Assembly (NCBI RefSeq): GCF_001512305.1
Contig: NZ_LNUT01000005.1
Span: 593,774 to 657,773, forward strand
Reading direction: 5' to 3'
Length of the DNA: 64,000 bases
Source of the DNA: Arthrobacter sp. EPSL27
Lineage (GTDB): Bacteria > Actinomycetota > Actinomycetes > Actinomycetales > Micrococcaceae
The notes below the pieces were generated by a model. That model did no database searches. It saw nothing but the letters and a program-made list of their open reading frames with translations, and was not told where the DNA came from. Both the position numbers and the translations under genes were made by a program. Of this stretch, positions 7,247-15,791 are shown piece after piece. The stretch's first letter is position 1; each line of letters opens with the position of its first letter.

Positions 7247-9337
7247 TCAGGAGCCCGCGGCAGGGGCGGGGTTCGCCGCCGTCGGCAGGTAGCGCGCCCA
7301 CCACGCCAGGATCTGGTCGAAGCGCTGCTTGCGGTGGTGCGGGGTTCCCGAGCGCGAGAGCTCGTGGTTCTCTCCCGGGAAGACCAGGAACGCGGACTCC
7401 ACGCCCAGCTGCTTGAGCGCGGTGAAGTACCGCTGGCCCTGCTCCACCGGGCAGCGGAGGTCCTCTTCGCTGTGGATGACCAGGGCCGGGGTGCGCACCT
7501 GCTCCACCCGCGCCATCGGGCTTTGCGCCGCCATCTGCTCGGCGGAGCGGCCCGTGTACTCGCCGCCGAAGAACCAGCCGATGTCGGAGGAGCCGGTGAA
7601 GCTGACAGGATCCAGGAAGCCACGCTCCACAATGGCGGCTTTGAACCGGTGGTCGTGGCTGATGGTCCAGGCCGTGAGGTAGCCCCCGTAGGAGCCGCCC
7701 ATGATGCCGACCGCGCCGGCGTCGAGCTCGTCGAACTTGCCCAGCGCACCGTCAAGATAGGCCAGGACGTCCTGCATGTCCAGGGTGCCCATCTTTTCCT
7801 TGATGGCCCGGCCGTGGGCCTGCCCGTACCCTGCGGAACCGCGGGGGTTGCACATCAGGACGGCGTATCCGGCGGCGGCATAAACCTGCGCTTCGTCGAA
7901 GAGCGCACCCGTGAACTGTGCAAACGGGCCCCCGTGGATGTTCAGGAGCACCGGGTGGGGGCCCGGCCCGGCAGGCCGCACCAGCCAGCCGTGCACCGGG
8001 TAGCCGTCGGCCGAGGGGAACGTGAGCTCCACCGGCTCGATGATGCCGGCCTCGGAGCGCAGCCGCCCGGAGAAATCGGTCAGGACGCGCAGCCGCCCGC
8101 CGTCGGGCACCGCCACGTCCCCGGCGGTCTGCGCATCGGCGAAACTGACCACGAGCGATCCGCCGCCGGCGGCCGCCCCGATGACGGTGCGCGGGCCGTC
8201 CACCAGCACTTCCTGGTTCCCGGCAGCGGAGAACTCCACCAGCTCCACCGTTCCGCGGGAGGTGTTCAGCACCAGCGCCGAGTCCGGGCCCCGCAGCTCG
8301 ATCCTGCCATTGGAGCCAAGGTCCATCGTCTCCACGTCACTGAGCCGAGTGGCGTCACCGCCGGCCGTTGGCATCACGTACAGCGCGGTGTTGCGGGCCA
8401 CGAAGTCCTGGCCCGTGGCCCCCATGTCCTGGGCGAGGAAGAACAGCCACTGCCCGTCCTGCGACTGGCGTACGGCGTGCACGGCCAGCCGGCCGGTGTT
8501 GGCCGGAACGATCGCCTCCGGTTCCGCTGCCGTTTCTGTTCCTGGGGGGCATTTACCCGCCGGAATGCGGTAGATGCCGCTGGCCAGATCGGCGTCGCTG
8601 CCCTCGTGCAGGGCGGCTGTGAAGTAGATGGCCCGGCCGTCGGTGCTGTATGACGCGCCGTTGTGGTCAGTGGCTGCGGTAGTCAGCTGCCGCGCCGCCG
8701 GCAGCAGCGCGGCACCCGCGGCCTGCTCCCCGGCAGCGGACGGTTCAGCGGACGCGGCCTTCAGGGCCCGGCCGGCGGGCGCCACCTTGGGTTCCGCGCC
8801 CGGCTCCGGCGCCTCAACGAGGAAGAGCTGCACCGGCTTGTCCGCCGTGTACCCCACCCCGTTCATCCGGTACTGGTAATCCGTGATGAGCCGCGCGTCC
8901 TCGCCGCCGGCGGAGACCCCGTCGGTGGTGCCGTACCGGCCGGCTTCCGGGGTGCGGGCGCTGTAGACAACGTGCCTGGAGTCCGGCGACCACGCGAACT
9001 CCGTCACGCCCAGGGGCGCCGCCGTGACAAGCTGCGGCTCCCCGCCCCCGGCCTCCACGATGTGGAGCTGGGGCTTGCCGCCGGCCGCGGCCCGCAGGAA
9101 CGCCAGCGACTGTCCGTCCGGCGAGAAGGCGGGGGCCGTGTCGCGGAAACCGCGGGTCAGCCGGCGCGCCGGCTGGCCGCCGTCCGGGGACGTGCCCAGC
9201 GGCACCGTCCACAGCTGGCCGACGTAGGAGTCGGCGTCGAAGTCGGGCCGCACCACCGAGACCACGGCGCAGGTCCCGTCCGGGTGGACGGCAGGGGCGG
9301 ACACGGAATTCAGCAGAGGAAGATGTTCGGATTTCAC
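7247..9337 (-). CDS. S9 family peptidase (acylaminoacyl-peptidase/prolyl oligopeptidase type)
   Basis: The 696-residue protein has an N-terminal beta-propeller with repeated strands such as APAFSPDGQSLAFLR and FAWSPDSRHVVYSA, then an alpha/beta-hydrolase domain. The nucleophile motif is GIMGGSYGGYL, the acid is expected near LVIHSEEDLRCP, and the histidine is in FPGENHELS. It should cleave short peptides in the cytoplasm, as no signal peptide follows the chosen start. GTG at 9337 is preferred over the far upstream in-frame start because a TAGGCT element ends exactly 7 nt before it. It is divergent from the rRNA methyltransferase gene. Confidence 0.88.
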   Translation of the reverse strand: MKSEHLPLLNSVSAPAVHPDGTCAVVSVVRPDFDADSYVGQLWTVPLGTSPDGGQPARRLTRGFRDTAPAFSPDGQSLAFLRAAAGGKPQLHIVEAGGGEPQLVTAAPLGVTEFAWSPDSRHVVYSARTPEAGRYGTTDGVSAGGEDARLITDYQYRMNGVGYTADKPVQLFLVEAPEPGAEPKVAPAGRALKAASAEPSAAGEQAAGAALLPAARQLTTAATDHNGASYSTDGRAIYFTAALHEGSDADLASGIYRIPAGKCPPGTETAAEPEAIVPANTGRLAVHAVRQSQDGQWLFFLAQDMGATGQDFVARNTALYVMPTAGGDATRLSDVETMDLGSNGRIELRGPDSALVLNTSRGTVELVEFSAAGNQEVLVDGPRTVIGAAAGGGSLVVSFADAQTAGDVAVPDGGRLRVLTDFSGRLRSEAGIIEPVELTFPSADGYPVHGWLVRPAGPGPHPVLLNIHGGPFAQFTGALFDEAQVYAAAGYAVLMCNPRGSAGYGQAHGRAIKEKMGTLDMQDVLAYLDGALGKFDELDAGAVGIMGGSYGGYLTAWTISHDHRFKAAIVERGFLDPVSFTGSSDIGWFFGGEYTGRSAEQMAAQSPMARVEQVRTPALVIHSEEDLRCPVEQGQRYFTALKQLGVESAFLVFPGENHELSRSGTPHHRKQRFDQILAWWARYLPTAANPAPAAGS

Positions 9338-9452
9338 GAGTGAGAGCCTAGCCCCAGTTCTCCCGGCAGTGAAATACCTCACGTTTGCGCCGGCGCGGGC
9401 GGCCCTGCCCGGTGGTGCCCGCCGGGGCGGCGCCGCACCTAGGATGGACATT

Positions 9453-10346
9453 ATGCCCCCCGCTTCCTCCGCCTCCCTGCTGTGCCCGGTCTGCCGGGAC
9501 CGCCTGCACTTCCGCGGCGGGACCCGCCGCACGCTGGTGTGCCCGGCGGGGCACAGTTTCGACCCGGCCAGGCAGGGCTATTTCAATTTCCTCGTGGGCA
9601 AAGGCACCGTTTTCGAGGCGGACTCGGCGGACATGGTGGCGGCGCGCTTCGACTTCCTGTCCGCCGGCCACTACCGGCCCCTCGCCGACGCCGTCGCGGA
9701 CGCGGCGTTACCGGCTTTCGCCGGCAGCACCCCGGCGACGCCGGGAACGGTACTCGACGCCGGCACCGGCACCGGCCACTACCTCCGCGTGCTGCTGGAC
9801 CGGCTGACGGCAGCCGGGACGCGCGCGGAAGCCGTGGGCCTGGACATCTCGAAGTTCGCACTACGCCGGGCCGCCCGGCTGAACCCGGAAGCGGTGAATA
9901 TCGTCGCCGACGTGTGGCAGCCCCTGCCGGTCCCGGACGGGGTGGTCGACGTCGTCACCGTCGTCTTCGCGCCGCGCAACGCGGCGGAATTCGCCCGGGT
10001 GCTCCGCCCCGGTGGCCGCCTCGTTGTGGTGACCCCCCGGCCCGGCCACCTCGGTGAAATCGCGGGCGAAGCGGGACTGCTCGGGATCGACCCGGCCAAG
10101 GACCAGCGCCTCGCCGCCTCGCTGGGGCACAGCTTTTCGGCCCTTTCCGCCACGGACCTGGATGTGCCGCTCGCACTGCAGCCGGCCGACGTCGGCAGGC
10201 TGGCCCTCATGGGCCCGGCCGGGCATCATCTGGACCGCGGCGCGCTCGCAGCCATGACCGCCGGACTTCCGCCGGTGACGGACGTGTCCGCCCGCTTCCG
10301 GATCAGCGTCTTTGAGCCGCTTCACCATCACGGTCCGGTTACCTGA
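9453..10346 (+). CDS. RlmA/TlrB-type 23S rRNA guanine-N1 methyltransferase
   Basis: The 297-residue product begins with a zinc knuckle (CPVCRDRLHF then CPAGHSFDPARQGYFNFL), the hallmark of RlmA enzymes that methylate G745 or G748 of 23S rRNA. A SAM-binding domain follows (VLDAGTGTGHYLRVLL, then VFAPRNAAEFARVLRPGGRLV). Some members give macrolide resistance (TlrB), but the sequence alone does not show this here. A TAGGAT element ends 7 nt before the ATG at 9453, so the transcript is probably leaderless; an ATG at 9444 overlaps that element and is less likely. Confidence 0.8.
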   Translation: MPPASSASLLCPVCRDRLHFRGGTRRTLVCPAGHSFDPARQGYFNFLVGKGTVFEADSADMVAARFDFLSAGHYRPLADAVADAALPAFAGSTPATPGTVLDAGTGTGHYLRVLLDRLTAAGTRAEAVGLDISKFALRRAARLNPEAVNIVADVWQPLPVPDGVVDVVTVVFAPRNAAEFARVLRPGGRLVVVTPRPGHLGEIAGEAGLLGIDPAKDQRLAASLGHSFSALSATDLDVPLALQPADVGRLALMGPAGHHLDRGALAAMTAGLPPVTDVSARFRISVFEPLHHHGPVT

Positions 10347-10474
10347 AGGTTACGAGTTGGCCACTTTCGGCACCCGTCTTCCGCAGCCCTCCGCGGCCGG
10401 AGCCGTTCGGCTTAGGATGGAAGCACAGTTACTGAGGGTCTGTGCCTGCAGCCCCCGGGAGCGAAGGGGGAAAG

Positions 10475-10936
10475 ATGTTGGAATGGCTGCCTGAAAACTG
10501 GTGGGCCCTCTGGCTCACGGTGTTTTTGGTGTTCGCCGTGGTGGAGATGCTCACCCTTGACCTGTTCTTCATCATGCTCGGCGGCGGGGCCCTGGCCGGA
10601 CTCGTCGCATCACTGGCCGGCGCCGACCTTGGCCTGCAGATCATCGCCTTCTGTGTGGTCTCCCTCCTGATGATCGGCTTCGTACGGCCCGTCGCGCTGA
10701 AGCACCTCCACAAAGGACCGGCCGACCGCCGGAGCAACGTCGAGCGCCTCATCGGCGAATCCGCCCTGGTCATGGAACCCGTCAGCGCCAGCGGCGGACT
10801 GGTCAAGATCGGCGGGGACGTCTGGAGCGCCCGTTCGGAGACCGGAGTCCTGGCCCCCGGCCAGCATGCCGTGGTCAGCGCGATCGACGGCGCCACCGCC
10901 GTCGTCGCCCCGCAGCCGGAGACCGCCGCCCAATAG
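10475..10936 (+). CDS. NfeD-like membrane protein
   Basis: The 153-residue protein has two or three N-terminal membrane helices (LWLTVFLVFAVVEMLTLDLFF and IIAFCVVSLLMIGFV) followed by a soluble OB-fold domain with GESALVMEPVSASGGLVKIGGDVWSAR, the NfeD C-terminal signature. NfeD proteins act with SPFH/stomatin partners in membrane microdomains, and the next gene is such a partner. The ATG at 10475 has a GGGGGAAAG ribosome site. A TAGGAT -10 element lies at 10413-10418, giving a leader of roughly 50 nt. Confidence 0.85.
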   Translation: MLEWLPENWWALWLTVFLVFAVVEMLTLDLFFIMLGGGALAGLVASLAGADLGLQIIAFCVVSLLMIGFVRPVALKHLHKGPADRRSNVERLIGESALVMEPVSASGGLVKIGGDVWSARSETGVLAPGQHAVVSAIDGATAVVAPQPETAAQ

Positions 10937-11033
10937 CACGCACAAGAATTCCGGCGGCCGGCACCGGCCCCGGGCATGCGGCGGGACACCGCCGCAGACC
11001 ATGGCAAGACCAAATCTGGGGAATAGGTGATGT

Positions 11034-12065
11034 ATGGATATCGCAGTCGCAATCGTGCTGCTGGTGCTCGTTGCGTTCGTAATAATCGTGCTGGTCCGGG
11101 CGGTGCGGATCGTCCCGCAGGCCCGCGCCGGCGTCGTCGAACGGCTGGGTAAATACCAGCGGACGCTGAATCCCGGCCTCACGATCCTGATCCCGTTCGT
11201 GGACCGGCTGCTGCCGCTGCTCGACCTGCGTGAACAGGTGGTCTCCTTCCCGCCGCAGCCCGTCATCACCGAGGACAACCTGGTGGTCTCGATCGACACG
11301 GTGGTCTACTTCCAGGTCACCGACGCCCGTGCGGCCACCTACGAGATCGCCAACTACATTCAGGCAGTGGAGCAGCTGACCACCACCACCCTGCGCAACG
11401 TCGTCGGCGGCCTCAACCTCGAAGAGGCGCTGACCTCCCGCGACCAGATCAACGGGCAGCTGCGCGGCGTGCTGGATGAAGCCACCGGCCGCTGGGGCAT
11501 CCGGGTCTCCCGGGTTGAGCTCAAGGCCATTGATCCGCCCCACTCCATCCAGGATTCCATGGAGAAGCAGATGCGCGCCGAACGTGACCGCCGCGCTGCC
11601 ATCCTGACGGCGGAAGGCACCAAGCAGTCCGCCATCCTCACCGCTGAAGGCCAGCGGCAGTCCTCGATCCTCAAGGCCGAGGGTGACGCGAAGGCGGCCA
11701 TCCTCCGCGCTGACGGCGAGGCGCAGGCCATCCAGAAGGTGTTCGACGCCATCCACAAGGGAAACCCGGACCAGAAGCTCCTGGCCTACCAGTACCTGCA
11801 GACGCTGCCCAAGCTCGCCGAGGGATCGGCGAACAAGCTGTGGATCATCCCGAGCGAAGTCGGCGAAGCCCTCAAGGGCATCGGCAGTGCCCTCGGCGGA
11901 GCCAAGGACGGCCAGCCTGCGGAGGGGCTGTTCGGCCCGGATTCCGACGGCAAAACCGCGCCGGCCCAGGCCCGCACGGCGGCACCCGCCCCCGCCACTG
12001 CCCCTGCGCCTGCGGCAGATTCCGCACCCGGCGCGGGGAACGCCCCGGCCACACCGGAAGGCTAG
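11034..12065 (+). CDS. SPFH/band-7 (stomatin-like) membrane protein
   Basis: The 343-residue product has one N-terminal membrane anchor, then the SPFH domain (VRIVPQARAGVVERLGKY, ITEDNLVVSIDTVVYFQV) and a coiled-coil region with alternating Ala/Glu repeats (ILTAEGTKQSAILTAEGQ). The last 60 residues are a flexible Ala/Pro tail. It probably forms oligomeric scaffolds in the inner membrane that organise proteases or lipids, working with the NfeD protein 97 bp upstream. The ATG at 11034 has an AGGTGA ribosome site. Confidence 0.88.
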   Translation: MDIAVAIVLLVLVAFVIIVLVRAVRIVPQARAGVVERLGKYQRTLNPGLTILIPFVDRLLPLLDLREQVVSFPPQPVITEDNLVVSIDTVVYFQVTDARAATYEIANYIQAVEQLTTTTLRNVVGGLNLEEALTSRDQINGQLRGVLDEATGRWGIRVSRVELKAIDPPHSIQDSMEKQMRAERDRRAAILTAEGTKQSAILTAEGQRQSSILKAEGDAKAAILRADGEAQAIQKVFDAIHKGNPDQKLLAYQYLQTLPKLAEGSANKLWIIPSEVGEALKGIGSALGGAKDGQPAEGLFGPDSDGKTAPAQARTAAPAPATAPAPAADSAPGAGNAPATPEG

Positions 12066-12078
12066 GCAGCCACAGTTC

Positions 12079-12113
12079 ACGGGGAGGCATCCGCGCGTCG
12101 GGTGCCTCCCCGT
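12079..12113 (+). terminator. Hairpin terminator after the SPFH gene
   Basis: An 11-bp perfect stem (ACGGGGAGGCA with TGCCTCCCCGT) encloses a 13-nt loop and starts 13 bp after the stop codon. Only a weak T-rich tail follows. Confidence 0.65.
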
Positions 12114-12181
12114 TCTGCTGCCCCTTCCGGCACTGGGCAGGAGCCGGGCAGGAGCTGGGCCGTCGGGTGCGGCCCTACGGC

Positions 12182-12211
12182 TTTACCGTGGGTGTCGGCA
12201 CCCGGTATAAT
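12182..12211 (+). promoter_or_regulatory. Housekeeping-type promoter of rbpA
   Basis: A perfect TATAAT -10 box lies at 12206-12211. TTTACC, 18 bp upstream, is a weak -35 match. It would give a leader of about 195 nt. Confidence 0.55.
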
Positions 12212-12241
12212 TGTGTATTTGTCCGGCTGGTTCAGTCCGGT

Positions 12242-12267
12242 GGAACAATTCAGCTTCGCTAAACGTT
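12242..12267 (+). promoter_or_regulatory. SigR/SigH-like stress promoter of rbpA
   Basis: GGAAC (12242-12246) is followed after exactly 18 bp by GTT (12265-12267, within CGTTGAA). This matches the consensus of thiol-oxidative-stress sigma factors SigR (Streptomyces) and SigH (Mycobacterium). rbpA is a known SigR target in Streptomyces, which supports the call. Confidence 0.7.
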
Positions 12268-12412
12268 GAATCCTGTGACGACTTTTCGAGATAAGCATCC
12301 AGTTTCGACTAAACAAGCAGACGCAACGAACAGCACACCACGAGTCCGGCGAGGCCTCACGGCCCCGGCCACCGCAGGGCATGACCCTGCGGATTGAATA
12401 GAGGGAGAAAAG

Positions 12413-12760
12413 ATGAGCGATCGCAGCCTGCGGGGTATGCGCCTCGGCGCACAGAGCATGGAGACCGAATCCGGTGTTGAACCGGCTCCGCGCCAGCGGG
12501 TCGAGTACCGCTGCGAGGACGGCGAGCAGGTGTTCGTGACCTTCTCCTCCGAAGCGGAGATCCCCCCGGTCTGGGTATCGAAGACAGGCAAGGAAGCCTT
12601 GCTCGTCGACGGCGAACGCCCCGTGAACCTCAACGAGAAGGCAGTCCGCACCCACTGGGACATGCTCCTGGAGCGCCGCTCGCTTCCTGAGCTGGAGCAG
12701 ATCCTCGAGGACCGCCTCACCATCCTGCGCGAACGCCGCGGCGAACGGCGCTCCGCCTAG
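12413..12760 (+). CDS. rbpA: RNA polymerase-binding protein RbpA
   Basis: RbpA is an actinobacterial transcription factor that binds group 1 sigma factors and RNA polymerase, contacts promoter DNA and stabilises the open complex. The 115-residue product matches the family along its length: an N-terminal basic tail with RGMRLGAQSMETE, a core beta-barrel (EYRCEDGEQVFVTFSSEAEIPPVW) and a C-terminal sigma-interaction helix (THWDMLLERRSLPELEQILEDRL). A GGGAGAAA ribosome site precedes the ATG. Two promoters are visible upstream, one of stress type. It faces the mannosyltransferase gene, as rbpA and ppm1 do in mycobacteria. Confidence 0.95.
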   Translation: MSDRSLRGMRLGAQSMETESGVEPAPRQRVEYRCEDGEQVFVTFSSEAEIPPVWVSKTGKEALLVDGERPVNLNEKAVRTHWDMLLERRSLPELEQILEDRLTILRERRGERRSA

Positions 12761-12785
12761 GCCGCAGCAGCCGTGTAGGTTTTAA

Positions 12786-12835
12786 GCAAAAAGGGCCGGT
12801 CACGTCGTCAATGACGACTTGACCGGCCCTTTTGC
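12786..12835. terminator. Bidirectional terminator between rbpA and ppm1
   Basis: A long stem (GCAAAAAGGGCCGGTCA against TGACCGGCCCTTTTGC) has an inner CGTCGTCA/TGACGACT hairpin. A-run and T-run flanks on both sides serve both converging genes. Confidence 0.9.
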
Positions 12836-12849
12836 TATGGCTGCGGTCC

Positions 12850-13593
12850 TCAGGCCTTTTTGCCGGGGAGCTTCCCGGCAAGGGTGTTCCAGCGTGCGGC
12901 GAGGCCCCACTTGGTGACGTTGACCATGGCTTCAACCACAATGTTGCCGCTCATCTTCGAGGCGCCCAGCTCGCGCTCCACGAAGGTGATGGGCCGTTCG
13001 ACGATGGTCAGACCCAGCTTGGCGACGCGCCATGCCAGGTCCACCTGGAAGCCGTAACCCACCGAGTCGACGGTGTCCAGGTCCAGCTTCTCCAGGGTGC
13101 CGCGCCGGAATGCGCGGAAGCCGCCGGTGACGTCCTTGATCTTCACGCCCAGCATGATCCGGGCGTACGTGCTGCCCACCCGTGAAATGGCCTGGCGGTA
13201 CAGCGGCCAGTTGACCACGCTGCCGCCCGGAACCCAGCGGGAGCCCATGGCGAGGTCGGCGCCCTGCTCCACGGCCTCCAGCAGCTGGGGCAGCTGCTCC
13301 GGCTGGTGCGAGCCGTCGGCGTCCATCTCTACGAGGACGTCGTAGCCGGCGTCGAGGCCCCACTTGAAGCCTGCGATGTAGGCGGCGCCCAGGCCGGCCT
13401 TGCCAGCCCGGTGCAGGACGTGGACCTGGCTGTCCTCGGCGGCGATGCGGTCTGCCAGCTCTCCGGTCCCGTCGGGGCTGTTGTCGTCGACAACCAGGAC
13501 GTCGGAGCCCGGCACGGCAGTGCGGAGGCGCCCCAGCGTCTTGGGCAACGATTCCAGCTCGTTGTAGGTCGGGATGATGGTGAGGACGCGCAC
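12850..13593 (-). CDS. ppm1: Polyprenol-phosphate mannose synthase (GT2)
   Basis: This family-2 glycosyltransferase makes polyprenol-phosphate-mannose, the donor for lipoglycans and protein mannosylation. The 247 residues carry VLTIIPTYNE at the N-terminus, VVDDNSPDGT with the nucleotide-binding acids, VEMDADGSHQPE (the DAD-type metal site) and a RRGTLEKLDLDTV region, all typical of DPM1-like enzymes. It lacks the acyltransferase domain of mycobacterial Ppm1. GTG at 13593 is preferred because AAGGAAAGG sits just upstream; a TTG at 13623 is in frame but weaker. A TATAAT box lies about 75 bp upstream. Confidence 0.88.
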   Translation of the reverse strand: MRVLTIIPTYNELESLPKTLGRLRTAVPGSDVLVVDDNSPDGTGELADRIAAEDSQVHVLHRAGKAGLGAAYIAGFKWGLDAGYDVLVEMDADGSHQPEQLPQLLEAVEQGADLAMGSRWVPGGSVVNWPLYRQAISRVGSTYARIMLGVKIKDVTGGFRAFRRGTLEKLDLDTVDSVGYGFQVDLAWRVAKLGLTIVERPITFVERELGASKMSGNIVVEAMVNVTKWGLAARWNTLAGKLPGKKA

Positions 13594-14046
13594 AGCGGGC
13601 CTTTCCTTGGAGGGAGCGGTCAAGCGCCGGACGGACCGCTGGCAGCGGAGATCAGGCGCAACTGTCCATTATAGGCAGTCGCGGGACCCGGCTCTGGCCG
13701 GTGCCGGTCCCCGGGGCAGGTCCACTCGCTTCGGGCCAGTTGCGGCGGGGCGTGCAAGTACGCCGCCGGAACCGTTTTCTGCTGCGAAGTGGACCCGCCC
13801 CCTGGGAGTACCCATGGCCACAACCAGGGAAGCTGCCGTGAACGCGGCAACCTGGCACCGACCGGGGGACGTCCGGAGGCTGCGGTTTCCGCGACCCTCC
13901 GTGACCCTCAATGCTACGGGCGACCCCTGATCTGTCAACCGGTCCGTGACCTGCCGTTTCGTCCATCGCCGCAGGTCAGAGGCGCCTTGGTGCCGCTCAA
14001 GTTTCGGCGGCGGGCCGCTGTCCGGCGGCATCTGCCGCAGCGGATG
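13594..14046. other. Intergenic region upstream of ppm1
   Basis: Apart from the ppm1 promoter near 13670, I see nothing here that I can support. The overlapping short frames on both strands are arginine/proline-rich and look like GC-driven noise. Confidence 0.5.
13668..13673 (-). promoter_or_regulatory. -10 box of ppm1
   Basis: A perfect TATAAT reads on the minus strand, giving a leader of about 70 nt before the GTG at 13593. The -35 region is not well conserved. Confidence 0.55.
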
Positions 14047-15699
14047 TCAGCCGGTGAGGGCGCCGTTGGAGAACAGCTCCCGGCCGTCCCTGACGGTCTG
14101 CAGGCAGACGGGCTCGGCGCCGGTGTCCAGGGCGGGCAACAGCGGCGTCCGGGCGCGGGGGTCGGTGCTCCAGGACTGGACGCGCCCGTCCGCTACCTGG
14201 ACCATAAGCTCTTCGACCTCCCAGACGGCGAAGCTGGCAGGGGCGCCCGGCACCAGCTGGCCCGCCATCGGATTCCGGTACCTTGCGGCCCGCCAGCCGG
14301 CCCGTGTGTGGCCGAGGAACGCGGCGCGGGCGGAGATCTGTTCCGCCGGGCTGTTGTGCTGCAGGCAGGCCCTGACGCTGGCCCAGGGGCGCAGCGGCGT
14401 CACCGGGCTGTCACTGCCGAAGCACACCGGGACGCCGGCGGAGTAGAAGGACGCAAAGGGGTTCATTCCCTGCGCGCGGTCTCCCAGCCGCTGGCGGTAG
14501 AGTCCGTCGTCTCCGCCCCAGGCGGAGTCGAAGCCGGGCTGCGCGCTGACCGTCACCGAATACTTGGCCAGCCGGCTGATGGCGCTGGCATCGGCGAGTT
14601 CAACGTGTTCCAGCCGGTGGCCGGCGGCCCGGATTTTCTGCTCGCCCACCTCTGCTGCCGCCAGGTCCAGCGCTTCGAGCGCGGCGTCGAGGCCGGCGTC
14701 GCCAATGACGTGGAAACCCGCCTGCACGCCCAGCAGCGAGCATGCCACCAGGTGGGCCGCGGCTTCCGCTGGCGAAAGGTAGAGGCTGCCGCGCTCCCCC
14801 GCCGCGTCGTTGTAGTCCGCCCGCAGTGCGGCGGTGCGGGAGCCGATCGACCCGTCCATGTTCAGGTCTCCCGCCAGGCCGAGCACGGGCACGCCCAGCC
14901 CGTCGAGGATGGAGCGTGCGTGCTTCTCTGAGGTTGCCAGCTCACCCCAGTAGGGCAGGATCTCCGGCGCGGCGTCCGGACCCGCATTCCATGCTGCGGC
15001 GAGCCGGAGGTCCTCGGCGCCGCCGATGTGTGGCGCCGCCATTTCCGCCAGGGCCACGTAGCCGTTGGCGGCCGCCTCGGCGAGGGCCCGCTGCTGGTAG
15101 CCGCGGACCGCGTCGGCGGGGAGACGGCGTGCCGCCAGCCGGGCGGCCGTGTGCGCGGCGCGCTTGACCTGGCCCCCCGCGCCGGAGCCGTCCATCCCCT
15201 CGAGGCCTGCAGCCGCCGCCAGCGACGAGGAAACAAGCGCCGAGTGCACATCAACGCGGGAGAGATACACCGGGCGGCCGCCCGAGGCGCGTTCCAGCTC
15301 CTCGCGTGAGGGCAGGGCGGATTCGTCCCACTGGGTCTCGTCCCAGCCATGCCCCATCAGGGTGCCGCCGGTGCCGGTACCGCTGGAGGCGGCGACGGCG
15401 TCGAGCAGTTCCCGCGCGGAGCGGACGCCGCCGAGCTGCAGGCCGTCCAGGGCAATGCCCGTCTCCGTCAGGTGGACGTGGGAGTCAACGAATCCGGGCG
15501 CCAGGAGCGCGCCGTGCAGGTCGATGATGTCCATGGAGGAATCCGCGATCGACGTGGCAGCCTGTTCGGAACCGACCCAGGCGACCGTGTCGCCGTCGAC
15601 CAGCATCGCCGTCGCGAAGGGGTCGGCCGCAGTGTAGACGGAGCCGTTCCGATACAGCGTGACTTTGCGCTGCGCGGGGGTGGCCGGGGAATCGGTCAT
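14047..15699 (-). CDS. YtcJ-like metal-dependent amidohydrolase
   Basis: The 550-residue protein matches the amidohydrolase_3 family: the metal-binding HxH motif in GFVDSHVHLTETG near residue 70, a middle segment with GFHVIGDAGLDAALEAL (metal-site His), and CFGSDSPVTPLRPW with the conserved Asp near residue 430. These cytoplasmic enzymes hydrolyse amide or related bonds in small molecules; the substrate is unknown. ATG at 15699 has an AAGGAG ribosome site 10 nt upstream. It follows helY on the same strand after 92 bp and may form the end of that transcript. Confidence 0.82.
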   Translation of the reverse strand: MTDSPATPAQRKVTLYRNGSVYTAADPFATAMLVDGDTVAWVGSEQAATSIADSSMDIIDLHGALLAPGFVDSHVHLTETGIALDGLQLGGVRSARELLDAVAASSGTGTGGTLMGHGWDETQWDESALPSREELERASGGRPVYLSRVDVHSALVSSSLAAAAGLEGMDGSGAGGQVKRAAHTAARLAARRLPADAVRGYQQRALAEAAANGYVALAEMAAPHIGGAEDLRLAAAWNAGPDAAPEILPYWGELATSEKHARSILDGLGVPVLGLAGDLNMDGSIGSRTAALRADYNDAAGERGSLYLSPAEAAAHLVACSLLGVQAGFHVIGDAGLDAALEALDLAAAEVGEQKIRAAGHRLEHVELADASAISRLAKYSVTVSAQPGFDSAWGGDDGLYRQRLGDRAQGMNPFASFYSAGVPVCFGSDSPVTPLRPWASVRACLQHNSPAEQISARAAFLGHTRAGWRAARYRNPMAGQLVPGAPASFAVWEVEELMVQVADGRVQSWSTDPRARTPLLPALDTGAEPVCLQTVRDGRELFSNGALTG

Positions 15700-15791
15700 G
15701 GGCAGGGAACTCCTTGGTTGCAGGCAGCCGGCACGGGCCGGCCGGGTTCGACGGCGGTGGATAGGCCCGGCCGTACGGCCGGCCGCGGCGC

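Larger units (their letters stand above)
12066..12412 (+). other. Intergenic leader region of rbpA
   Basis: This 347-bp gap holds the SPFH terminator, a housekeeping-type TATAAT promoter and a stress-type GGAAC/GTT promoter, followed by about 140 nt of untranslated leader for rbpA. I see no gene in it. Confidence 0.6.

Noticed and set aside
13574-14031. Several 76-120-codon frames upstream of ppm1
   Set aside because: Overlapping frames on both strands with Arg/Pro/Gly composition and no recognisable features.
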